NCBI GenBank assembly: GCA_035513135.1
Contig: DATKCQ010000183.1
Location: 1-6,642, forward strand
Direction: 5' to 3'
From: Thermohalobaculum sp035513135
Lineage (GTDB): Bacteria > Pseudomonadota > Alphaproteobacteria > Rhodobacterales > Rhodobacteraceae
Length of the DNA stretch: 6,642 bases
Part shown: piece after piece, positions 1 through 5,500 of the stretch
Numbering within the stretch: position 1 is the first letter of the stretch
Layout of the letters: every line of letters starts with the position of its first letter
Notes under the pieces: generated by a model
What the model was told of the DNA's origin: nothing
The model's database searches: none
What the model saw: the letters and a program-made list of their open reading frames with translations, nothing else
Position numbers and translations under genes: made by a program

Positions 1-49
1 AGGACTCATAATCCTGAGGTCGAGGGTTCGAGTCCCTCCCCCGCCACCA
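1..49 (+). tRNA. tRNA-Met (CAT anticodon), 3' portion cut by window edge
   Basis: The 3' two-thirds of a tRNA can be folded directly. The anticodon stem AGGA (1-4) pairs with TCCT (12-15) around the seven-base loop CTCATAA, placing anticodon CAT at 7-9. The T arm is GAGGG (22-26), loop TTCGAGT (27-33) and CCCTC (34-38). The 3' acceptor strand CCCCGCC (39-45), discriminator A46 and encoded CCA (47-49) follow. The D arm and 5' acceptor strand lie outside the window. A CAT anticodon in a CTCATAA loop fits elongator tRNA-Met, but tRNA-Ile2, whose C34 is modified to lysidine, has the same loop. Separating the two needs the missing 5' half. The tRNA appears intact despite the insertion-sequence scar starting 23 bases downstream. 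Confidence 0.9.
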
Positions 50-73
50 CTGTTTTCCGTGGTCCGGCCCGGA

Positions 74-110
74 GACATGGGTGACAGAACGTACCTAAGA
101 CATGGGTGAC
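74..110 (+). repeat. IS left end with two 12-base motifs 25 bases apart
   Basis: GACATGGGTGAC occurs exactly at 74-85 and again at 99-110, a start-to-start spacing of 25 bases. The same doubled motif, inverted, lies at the other end of the element. Paired sites of this kind at both ends suggest transposase-binding sites; that role is inferred. Confidence 0.75.
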
Positions 111-118
111 GACCTCGA

Positions 119-218
119 GCCGAACTCCCGACCAAACAGCACTCATGCCTTCCCCGTCCAGAGGACGGGCCACGAAGCGAAGACGCTCCTCCATAACCGA
201 ACACTCCTTCCACGGCAT
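119..218 (-). pseudogene. IS481-type transposase, N-terminal remnant
   Basis: From the ATG at 218-216 the minus strand encodes MPWKECSVMEERLRFVAR, then PLDGEGMSAV. This matches the start of the helix-turn-helix N-terminus of IS481-type transposases as I remember it. Around position 132 the frame slips by one base: the expected continuation Arg-Glu-Phe-Gly is still readable in the neighbouring frame (CGG GAG TTC GGC). At about 111-120 the sequence then jumps into the opposite IS end. The DNA-binding domain is therefore cut after about 32 residues, and the DDE catalytic core is absent. A GGGGGAGG ribosome-binding-like stretch lies just upstream of the ATG. The open frame continues into the tRNA, but that extension is not transposase sequence and has no function I would propose. 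Confidence 0.75.
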
Positions 219-227
219 CCACACCTC

Positions 228-247
228 CCCCATGCGATCGCATGGGG
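228..247. repeat. Perfect 20-base palindrome in the IS leader
   Basis: CCCCATGCGATCGCATGGGG is its own reverse complement over all 20 bases, centred between 237 and 238. It lies 9 bases upstream of the transposase-remnant ATG and inside the right IS end. It could be an operator, or a hairpin in the transposase leader that limits translation from outside transcripts. Neither role is shown by the sequence. Confidence 0.7.
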
Positions 248-253
248 AAAGGT

Positions 254-292
254 GTTACCCATGTGTCCGGTACAAACCATCACCTATGTCTC
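254..292 (-). repeat. IS right end with two inverted copies of the 12-base motif
   Basis: GTTACCCATGTG (254-265) and ATCACCTATGTC (279-290) are degenerate reverse complements of the left-end motif and keep the same 25-base spacing. This end lies upstream of the transposase start codon, so it would also have carried the transposase promoter. Confidence 0.7.
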
Positions 293-670
293 GGGTCGCT
301 CACCGCCAGCAACCCGCTCGAGGGCGGGTCATGCCGCCGCGCGCCGCGACGCCGCGGCACGCACCGGGCCGACCGGGGCATCCAGAGCGCCAACGCACCC
401 CCATCGCCTGCCGATTGCCGGGTCAGGCCCGGCGATCACCAATGGCGGTCGCGGGCCGGCGGTCTTGCTCGGGGGCATCGATTCCGCTTTGCCCGCTGCG
501 CACAGCCGCTTTGACCCGGGCGGCCGTTCCCGATCCGGTCCCGCGCGCCTATCTTGTGCATTGCGGCATGAGATAGTGCGCCGCAGCATTCGAGTAAGGC
601 GCGGGCGCCCGCGCGCTGCGGCCGGGGCGCTCGAGACGCCAGACAAACCGGGCTCGCGAAGGAGACCCCG
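293..670. other. Gene-poor interval between the IS scar and the first gene
   Basis: This stretch of nearly 380 bases has open frames on both strands, but none has a recognisable domain, a good ribosome-binding site or a plausible protein composition. They are Arg/Pro/Ala-rich translations typical of non-coding GC-rich DNA. It contains a REP-like hairpin (413-437), a spaced inverted repeat CTATCT...AGATAG (549-554 and 571-576), and a perfect palindrome GCGCGGGCGCCCGCGC (599-614). The promoter of the gene at 671 is probably in its last ~150 bases. I see no convincing -35/-10 pair. Confidence 0.6.
413..437. repeat. REP-like hairpin of alphaproteobacterial type
   Basis: GATTGCCGGG (413-422) pairs with CCCGGCGATC (428-437) around the loop TCAGG: nine Watson-Crick pairs and one T-G wobble. 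The sequence resembles the ATTGCCGGGTCAAG-type palindrome that I recall as scattered through intergenic DNA of many Rhizobiales. There is only one copy here, so repetition cannot be shown within the window. Confidence 0.5.
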
Positions 671-877
671 ATGACCACCGATGCACTTGCGCCAGGACAT
701 GCGGCCCGCCCCGGGCGGTCGCTTCCGCACTGGGTCGGCACGATGGCGGAGAGCTTCCGCTGGGCCGTGGAGATGCAGCGCCGCTGCGAGCGCGAGCTCG
801 CCATGGGCCGGCCGCTCGACGATGCGTCGATCCGGCGGCTCGTCGGCGAGGTCAATGCCTGGGCGGCCAGGCGATAG
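671..877 (+). CDS. Small uncharacterised protein (68 aa)
   Basis: I do not recognise this protein. The start is well supported: a strong Shine-Dalgarno AAGGAGA lies just upstream of the ATG at 671 at normal distance. The first ~18 residues are Ala/Gly/Pro-rich and probably disordered. Residues ~19-68 look amphipathic and helical, with aromatic and charged stretches (HWVGTMAESFRWAVEMQRRC) and a C-terminal segment VGEVNAWAARR. There is no signal peptide or membrane segment, so it should be cytoplasmic. It is short, as is the DUF1127 protein encoded next, but the two do not look homologous. The composite hairpin repeat begins within two bases of its stop codon and may define the transcript end. 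A real gene is likely because the ribosome-binding site is good and the protein has ordinary composition, unlike the shadow frames nearby. Confidence 0.7.
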   Translation: MTTDALAPGHAARPGRSLPHWVGTMAESFRWAVEMQRRCERELAMGRPLDDASIRRLVGEVNAWAARR

Positions 878-878
878 A

Positions 879-980
879 GCGATTTCGAGAAAAGTGGAAT
901 CACTTTGCAGCTCGGAAATCGCGGAAACTCAAGATGTTAGGGCCGCTCCGGTGATTCAGGAAGCACCGAAACGGCACTAG
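879..980. repeat. Composite two-hairpin intergenic repeat (Rhizobiales type)
   Basis: Two hairpins sit in tandem. In the first, GCGATTTCGAG (879-889) pairs with CTCGGAAATCGC (911-922) with a one-base bulge. Nested inside, AAAGTG (891-896) pairs with CACTTT (901-906) around the loop GAAT. In the second, GCCGCTCCGGTG (942-953) pairs with CACCGAAACGGC (964-975) at 10 of 12 positions, with TAG/CTA extending the base. The wording (AAAGTGGAATCACTTT, then a TTAG...CTAG stem) resembles a dispersed intergenic repeat I know from Rhizobiales genomes. It follows the stop codon of the gene at 671-877 and could act as a 3'-end stabiliser or weak terminator. No T run follows either stem. Confidence 0.6.
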
Positions 981-1044
981 CACGACAGGCGCCGGGGCAC
1001 GCGCGGCGTGCGCCGGCAACCGATGACAGAGAAAGGACATAGCC

Positions 1045-1290
1045 ATGGCAAGCCAGGGCACCTACACGCTGAAGGCCCCCGCCGTCCGCAACGATGGCGC
1101 CGGCTCACGCATCGCCTCGAGACTCGCCTCGAGAATCGGGCGCCGGCTCGCGGCAGCCCTGAAACAGGTCCAGTACGGCCGGCAGATGCAGGCGCTCAGC
1201 CAGTTGTCCGACGGCCAGCTCGCCGAGATCGGCCTGCGCCGCTCGGAGATCCCGGCCTACGCCTGGCGGCTCATCCATGAGAGCGGCTGA
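1045..1290 (+). CDS. DUF1127 domain protein (81 aa)
   Basis: Residues ~36-76 match the DUF1127 pattern: a basic amphipathic helix (AALKQVQYGRQMQALSQL), then the conserved Ser-Asp...Leu-Ala-Glu-Ile-Gly-Leu-Arg-Arg-Ser-Glu-Ile core (55-69). DUF1127 proteins are small, Arg-rich and common in alphaproteobacteria. Members studied in Agrobacterium have been linked to RNA turnover and to phosphate and carbon metabolism, probably through RNA or protein binding. The specific role here is unknown. The start is chosen because AAAGGA lies 9 bases before the ATG at 1045. An N-terminal extension of ~35 residues, longer than in minimal family members, carries a 12-base in-frame tandem duplication (1112-1135) encoding a repeated Ala-Ser-Arg. 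No membrane segment is seen. The next gene starts 148 bases downstream, so co-transcription is possible but not evident. Confidence 0.85.
   Translation: MASQGTYTLKAPAVRNDGAGSRIASRLASRIGRRLAAALKQVQYGRQMQALSQLSDGQLAEIGLRRSEIPAYAWRLIHESG
1112..1135 (+). repeat. 12-base in-frame tandem duplication
   Basis: TCGCCTCGAGAC (1112-1123) is followed directly by TCGCCTCGAGAA (1124-1135), 11 of 12 bases identical. It lies in the N-terminal extension of the DUF1127 gene and adds four codons without a frame change. Confidence 0.8.
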
Positions 1291-1365
1291 GCGCCGGCCG
1301 CCCCCGGCGCCGCGTGCCATCACGGCAAGGTGGACGGACGCGGCCCGGACGCAGGCCAGCCGGAC

Positions 1366-1393
1366 GCCCCCGCCCGCCCCGGCGGGCAGGGGC
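1366..1393. repeat. 28-base inverted repeat in the DUF1127-GNAT intergenic region
   Basis: GCCCC (1366-1370) and GCCCGCC (1372-1378) pair with GGCGGGC (1381-1387) and GGGGC (1389-1393), broken only by the C1371-A1388 mismatch. The fold would be a very stable hairpin with a loop of a few bases. It lies 45 bases before the acetyltransferase start. With no T run following, it may be a weak terminator for the DUF1127 transcript or a leader hairpin for the next gene. Confidence 0.5.
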
Positions 1394-1438
1394 ACCGGCT
1401 GGGTCCGGGCGATGTCCCCGCCAGTGGAGGGCCCGCCG

Positions 1439-1966
1439 ATGATCGTGCGAAGACTTCTGCCCTGGGAAGGCGCGGCGCTGCGCGCGCACCTGCTGCGGCT
1501 CGGTCCCGACGAGCGGCTGATGCGCTTTTGCATCCCGGCCAGCGACCGCCTCATCCATGCCTACTGCGACCGCGTCGATCCGCTGCGGACGATCGCGCTT
1601 GGCTGCTTCGTCGACGGCACGCTCAGGGGTGTCGCCGAGCTGATCCAGCTCTCCGGCGACTGGCCGATGAGCGCGGAGCTCGCCCTCTCGGTGGAGCGCC
1701 CGTTCCAGGACCGGGGCATCGGCGGCGACCTGATGGACAAGACCCTGACCATCGCCCGCAACCGGCTGATCCGCACCGTCTGCACGGTGTTTCTGCCGGA
1801 GAACGAGAAGATGCGGCATCTGCTGCGCAGGTCCGGCGCCACGCTCGCCGCCTACCCCGCGAGCGGTGAGGCGGAAATCGCCCTGGCCTGGTCGAGCCCC
1901 GGCTCGCTCCTCGAGGAGATGGCGATGAACGGCGCCGCGGTCATCGCCGCCGTGCTCGAGCCGTAG
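1439..1966 (+). CDS. GNAT-family N-acetyltransferase (175 aa)
   Basis: This is a single-domain GNAT fold enzyme, expected to move an acetyl group from acetyl-CoA to an amine in the cytoplasm. Its substrate cannot be read from the sequence. Motif A, the acetyl-CoA pyrophosphate loop, is Gln-Asp-Arg-Gly-Ile-Gly at residues 90-95 after a beta strand (AELALSVERPF). The motif B region is NEKMRHLLRRSG (122-133). The N-terminus (MIVRRLLPWEGAALRAHLLRLGPDERLMRF...) matches the first strand and helix of a family common in Rhizobiales. I chose the ATG at 1439 because GGAGG (1426-1430) precedes it by 8 bases and the fold begins there. The frame stays open to 1277, but that 54-residue extension is Pro/Ala/Arg-rich, overlaps the DUF1127 stop and looks non-coding. 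A GC-rich hairpin follows the stop codon. Confidence 0.85.
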   Translation: MIVRRLLPWEGAALRAHLLRLGPDERLMRFCIPASDRLIHAYCDRVDPLRTIALGCFVDGTLRGVAELIQLSGDWPMSAELALSVERPFQDRGIGGDLMDKTLTIARNRLIRTVCTVFLPENEKMRHLLRRSGATLAAYPASGEAEIALAWSSPGSLLEEMAMNGAAVIAAVLEP

Positions 1967-1986
1967 CGGGCGCCGACCGGCGCCCG
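1967..1986 (+). terminator. GC hairpin immediately after the GNAT gene
   Basis: CGGGCGCC (1967-1974) pairs perfectly with GGCGCCCG (1979-1986) around GACC, starting one base after the stop codon. No T run follows, so this is a candidate hairpin 3' end rather than a standard intrinsic terminator. Confidence 0.4.
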
Positions 1987-2009
1987 CGCCGCGCCGCCGC
2001 GACGGCGGG

Positions 2010-2039
2010 TTACGAAGCCCGGCCAATCCGTGCTAGTTT
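2010..2039 (+). promoter_or_regulatory. Candidate promoter for the retropepsin gene
   Basis: TTACGA (2010-2015) and TAGTTT (2034-2039) are separated by 18 bases, a weak but plausible housekeeping -35/-10 pair 51 bases before the start codon. The match is degenerate and the site is inferred only from position. Confidence 0.3.
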
Positions 2040-2090
2040 GCGCGCCGGAGCGCCGGGCGGCGCGTCGGGGCGAGAGGCTGGGGAGGTCGG

Positions 2091-2825
2091 ATGTTCTGGT
2101 GGCCGGTCGTGATCATCGGGGTGGCGGTGCTTGCGCTGGTGTTCGCGGGCCGCCCGCCCGATGACGTCGCCGACACGCTCGCCGACATGCGCCCGGTCTA
2201 CCTGGCCGTTCTCGGCGCGGCGCTGCTGCTGTTCGCCGCCGGACGCATGCTGGTGCGCGGCGGCCAGCGCTCCATGCTCAACATCGCCATCGGTCTCGGC
2301 ACCGTCGGCGGGCTGGCGACGGCCTTCGTGTTCCACGAGGAGGCGAGCCTGGTGGTCAACGAGATCCGCGCCGAGCTGATGCCCAGCATGGCGCTGTCGC
2401 GCGCCGTCGGCGAGGCCGAGCTGCGCCGCGGCTGGGACGGCCACTACCGCGCCGAGGCCAGCGTCAACGGCGTGCCGATGAAGCTGATGATCGACACCGG
2501 CGCCTCGATGGTGCTGATCCCCTACGAGGAGGTGGCGTCGATCGGCATCGACCCGGCGGCGCTGGACTTCTCGGTGCCGGTGACCACGGCGAACGGCCGC
2601 TCGGAGGTGGCGCCGGTGCGGCTCTCCTCGATCAAGATCGGCCCGATCGCGGTGTTCGACGTGCCCGCGGCGGTCGCCCGGCCCGGCCGGCTGAAGAACG
2701 GGCTCCTGGGCATGAGCTTCCTCGACCGGCTCGACGAGACCTCGTTCCGCCAGGACCGGCTGATCCTGCGCCAGCGCGTGCGCATCGAGGACGCCGGCGC
2801 GCGGGTCCCCGCCTCCCGGAACTGA
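2091..2825 (+). CDS. Membrane-anchored retropepsin-like aspartic protease (TIGR02281-type, 244 aa)
   Basis: The N-terminus has two to three hydrophobic segments (about residues 3-19, 36-54 and 63-81) that should anchor the protein in the inner membrane. The C-terminal ~120 residues form a single retropepsin-like domain. Its catalytic motif is Leu-Met-Ile-Asp-Thr-Gly-Ala-Ser (132-139, catalytic Asp135), and the second conserved block is GLLGMSFLDRL (204-214). One-domain retropepsins must dimerise to make an active site with two aspartates. With three membrane segments the catalytic domain would probably face the periplasm; the topology is inferred. The natural substrate of these alphaproteobacterial proteases is not established. 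The start is supported by GGGGAGG (2080-2086) just before the ATG. The gene ends 6 bases from the end of the convergent oxygenase gene. The length fits the family and no key residue is missing. Confidence 0.88.
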   Translation: MFWWPVVIIGVAVLALVFAGRPPDDVADTLADMRPVYLAVLGAALLLFAAGRMLVRGGQRSMLNIAIGLGTVGGLATAFVFHEEASLVVNEIRAELMPSMALSRAVGEAELRRGWDGHYRAEASVNGVPMKLMIDTGASMVLIPYEEVASIGIDPAALDFSVPVTTANGRSEVAPVRLSSIKIGPIAVFDVPAAVARPGRLKNGLLGMSFLDRLDETSFRQDRLILRQRVRIEDAGARVPASRN

Positions 2826-2831
2826 CGGACT

Positions 2832-3653
2832 TCAGGGCCGCTCGAGCCAGCCAGCCGGCCCGTCGCCTTGGGGCAGCCCGGGGCGGAAATAGGCGATGGC
2901 GCGCGGGCGCGTCTCGGCCGGGTCGCCCCACGGCGCGACCCCGTGCAGCACCAGCCGGTGCGCGATGTAGGCCTCGCCGGGGCGCGCGTGCAGCGTCACC
3001 CGCTTGCAGGTGGCGAAGGCCTCGCGCCGCGCGGCGTGGTAGGCCTCGGTGATGTCCTCCTCGCCCCAGCGCGCCGGGTCGATAGGCGCGAGCCGGGCGC
3101 GAAAGGCGCGGCGCATGATCGCGTGCGAGCCCTCGTAGACGGTGAACGGCGCGGCCTCGGGCCGCGTCTCGGTGAGGGCAATGCCGAGGATGAAGGCGTG
3201 GGTCTCGCCCAGCCGGCGCCGCCGGCCCGGCTCGACGCGGGTGAGCCCGTCGACATGCGCGGCGTCGCGCTCGCGCCGGTAGCGCAGTGCCGCCTCGCTC
3301 TCGCCCTCCCAGGGCTGCGGATAGCCGGGAAAGCAGATCGAGACCTGCGCCCGGTCGAGCGCGATGCCGGCGAGCCCGAGCGCCGCGCCGATGAACTCGA
3401 GCGCCGCGCCGGCGAGCGGCGGCACGCCGTGGCCGGGCACGGCGCCCGCGGCGTCGTTCGGCAGGGCATGCACGCCGGCGAACCAGGTGCCGCCGCAGCG
3501 CAGCCAGCGAGTGCGCAGATCCGGGTGGTCGAGCGTCGCCTCGGCGAGGGGGCGTGCCGTCTCGGCCCAGGCCGCCAGCGCCGGGTCGTGCGGGAAGGCG
3601 CACCAGCCGCGCGCGAAGAACTGCCGGGCCAGGGCGGGGATGCCGTCGCCCAT
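2832..3653 (-). CDS. PhyH-like Fe(II)/2-oxoglutarate-dependent oxygenase (273 aa)
   Basis: The protein carries the signature of the phytanoyl-CoA dioxygenase (PhyH) superfamily. The iron-binding His-X-Asp is His133-Val-Asp135, followed by the Glu-Gly-Ser-His block (174-177). The distal motif Leu-His-Gly-Val-Ala-Pro has His237 as third iron ligand, and Arg251 in RPRAIAYFRP is the likely 2-oxoglutarate-binding arginine. It should be a soluble hydroxylase using O2 and 2-oxoglutarate. Its substrate is unknown, and the family acts on lipids, small metabolites and natural products. The ATG at 3653 lies 2 bases after the dusA stop codon. No good Shine-Dalgarno is visible, so translation is probably coupled to dusA. 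The 3' end converges with the protease gene. Pairing with dusA raises the possibility of a tRNA-related role, but that is only context. Family assignment is firm, function is not. Confidence 0.82.
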   Translation of the reverse strand: MGDGIPALARQFFARGWCAFPHDPALAAWAETARPLAEATLDHPDLRTRWLRCGGTWFAGVHALPNDAAGAVPGHGVPPLAGAALEFIGAALGLAGIALDRAQVSICFPGYPQPWEGESEAALRYRRERDAAHVDGLTRVEPGRRRRLGETHAFILGIALTETRPEAAPFTVYEGSHAIMRRAFRARLAPIDPARWGEEDITEAYHAARREAFATCKRVTLHARPGEAYIAHRLVLHGVAPWGDPAETRPRAIAYFRPGLPQGDGPAGWLERP

Positions 3654-3655
3654 CG

Positions 3656-4714
<1,059 letters not shown>

Positions 4715-4815
4715 CGCCCCCATATAGCGTCCGGGCCCCCGCAACTTCCACCCCGCCCTTTCGCGCGGCGGCCGCGTGCGGCATGGTGGCGCGGCAGCAA
4801 AGGGAGGACCCGCCC
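4715..4815. promoter_or_regulatory. Divergent dusA / DUF1989 intergenic promoter region
   Basis: These 101 bases separate two divergently transcribed genes and must hold both promoters. On the minus strand, TATATG (4726-4721) is a plausible -10 for dusA and would place the transcript start near its ATG. On the plus strand, TTTCGC (4759-4764) and CATGGT (4782-4787), 17 bases apart, are a weak candidate pair for the DUF1989 gene. No operator-like palindrome stands out. Confidence 0.35.
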
Positions 4816-5493
4816 ATGTCTCGATTCGAACCGGCCACGCCGGACGGCCGCAACGCCAGCCTCGAGAGCGCCATCGCGCCCGACGGCACGCCCGAGCCCG
4901 GCCGGCGCTACACCGTGCCGGCGCGCTGCGGCGTGGCGGTGCGGCTGAAGCCCGGCCAGCGGCTGAGCGTGATCAACACGCACGGCACGCAGGTCGGCGA
5001 CTTCTGGGCGTTCAACGCCGAGGATCTGGGCGAGTATCTCTCGCTCGAGCACGTCCGGGCCTATCTCAAGTCGATCTTCCCCAAGGCGGGCGATGCGCTG
5101 ATCACCAACCGGCGCCGGCCGATCCTGACCTTCGAGGAGGACACCTCGCCCGGCGTGCACGACACGGTGATTGCGGCCTGCGACGCCTACCGCTACCAGC
5201 AGCTCGGCTGCGCGGGCTATCACGACAACTGCACCGACAATCTGCGCATGGCGCTGATCGCCATCGGCGCGCGGGCGCCGGCGATCCCGGCGCCGTTCAA
5301 TCTGTGGATGAACATCCCCGTGGCGGGTGACGGCACGGTGGAGTTCCTGCCGCCCGTCTCGGCGCCCGGCGACCGGGTGGTGTTCCGCGCCGAGCTGCCG
5401 GCGATCGCGGCGATCTCGGCCTGCCCGCAGGACCTGGTGCCGATCAACGGGCCGGACTGCACGCCGGTCGAGCTGGCCTTCGAGGTGTCGTGA
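4816..5493 (+). CDS. DUF1989 / urea carboxylase-associated family protein (225 aa)
   Basis: The protein matches the DUF1989 family (urea carboxylase-associated proteins). Recognisable blocks are the opening Pro-Ala-Arg-Cys-Gly (35-39) and Gly-Gln-Arg-Leu (47-50), NTHGTQVGDFWAFN (54-67), His-Asp-Thr (115-117), and Gly-Tyr-His-Asp-Asn-Cys-Thr-Asp-Asn-Leu (134-143). Also present are the Phe-Asn-Leu-Trp-Met-Asn block (161-166) and Ser-Ala-Cys-Pro-Gln-Asp (201-206). Cys and His in these blocks are candidate metal ligands. Two members, CgdA and CgdB, form a carboxyguanidine deiminase that works with a guanidine/urea carboxylase. No second DUF1989 gene or carboxylase is present here, so the role of this copy is open, although a link to small nitrogen compounds is reasonable. 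The start at 4816 has GGGAGG (4802-4807) 8 bases upstream. An upstream in-frame ATG (4783) lacks such a site. There is no signal peptide, and the 3' end converges with the permease gene. Confidence 0.87.
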   Translation: MSRFEPATPDGRNASLESAIAPDGTPEPGRRYTVPARCGVAVRLKPGQRLSVINTHGTQVGDFWAFNAEDLGEYLSLEHVRAYLKSIFPKAGDALITNRRRPILTFEEDTSPGVHDTVIAACDAYRYQQLGCAGYHDNCTDNLRMALIAIGARAPAIPAPFNLWMNIPVAGDGTVEFLPPVSAPGDRVVFRAELPAIAAISACPQDLVPINGPDCTPVELAFEVS

Positions 5494-5500
5494 GCCGCCC

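Larger units (their letters stand above)
72..292 (-). mobile_element. Miniature, internally deleted IS481-type insertion sequence
   Basis: The two ends form an imperfect inverted repeat of about 40 bases. The left end reads GAGACATGGGTGAC, then GTACC, then GACATGGGTGAC (72-110). The reverse complement of the right end reads GAGACATAGGTGAT, then GTACC, then ACATGGGTAAC (292-254), about three-quarters identical. Between the ends, on the minus strand, is a short piece of a transposase N-terminus. The rest of the transposase (normally over 300 codons) is missing, leaving a MITE-like element of about 220 bp. I identify the family from memory of the N-terminus MPWKECSVMEERLRFVAR, which I know from IS481-type transposases of alphaproteobacteria. 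No clear target-site duplication flanks 72 and 292, so the exact ends are uncertain by a few bases. It cannot transpose alone but could be mobilised by a full-length relative. Confidence 0.75.

Noticed and set aside
50..60. Short T run just after the tRNA as an intrinsic terminator
   Set aside because: Only four consecutive T residues and no independent hairpin before them other than the tRNA T arm.
102..674. Long plus-strand open frames (about 190 and 156 residues) spanning the IS scar and gene-poor interval
   Set aside because: They read through the inverted IS ends and intergenic palindromes, have Arg/Pro/Ala-rich low-quality composition and no ribosome-binding site or domain.
1023..1280. 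Alternative ATG at 1023 opening a frame through the DUF1127 gene
   Set aside because: Its product is His/Arg/Pro-rich with no domain, while the frame from 1045 gives a clear DUF1127 protein with a better-placed ribosome-binding site.
1277..1438. N-terminal extension of the acetyltransferase from an upstream ATG
   Set aside because: The 54 residues are Pro/Arg/Ala-rich, overlap the DUF1127 stop, cross a strong hairpin, and a better start with GGAGG exists at 1439.
1271..2026. 251-residue minus-strand open frame opposite the GNAT gene
   Set aside because: Shadow of a recognisable plus-strand gene; composition is typical of antisense GC-rich frames and no domain is seen.
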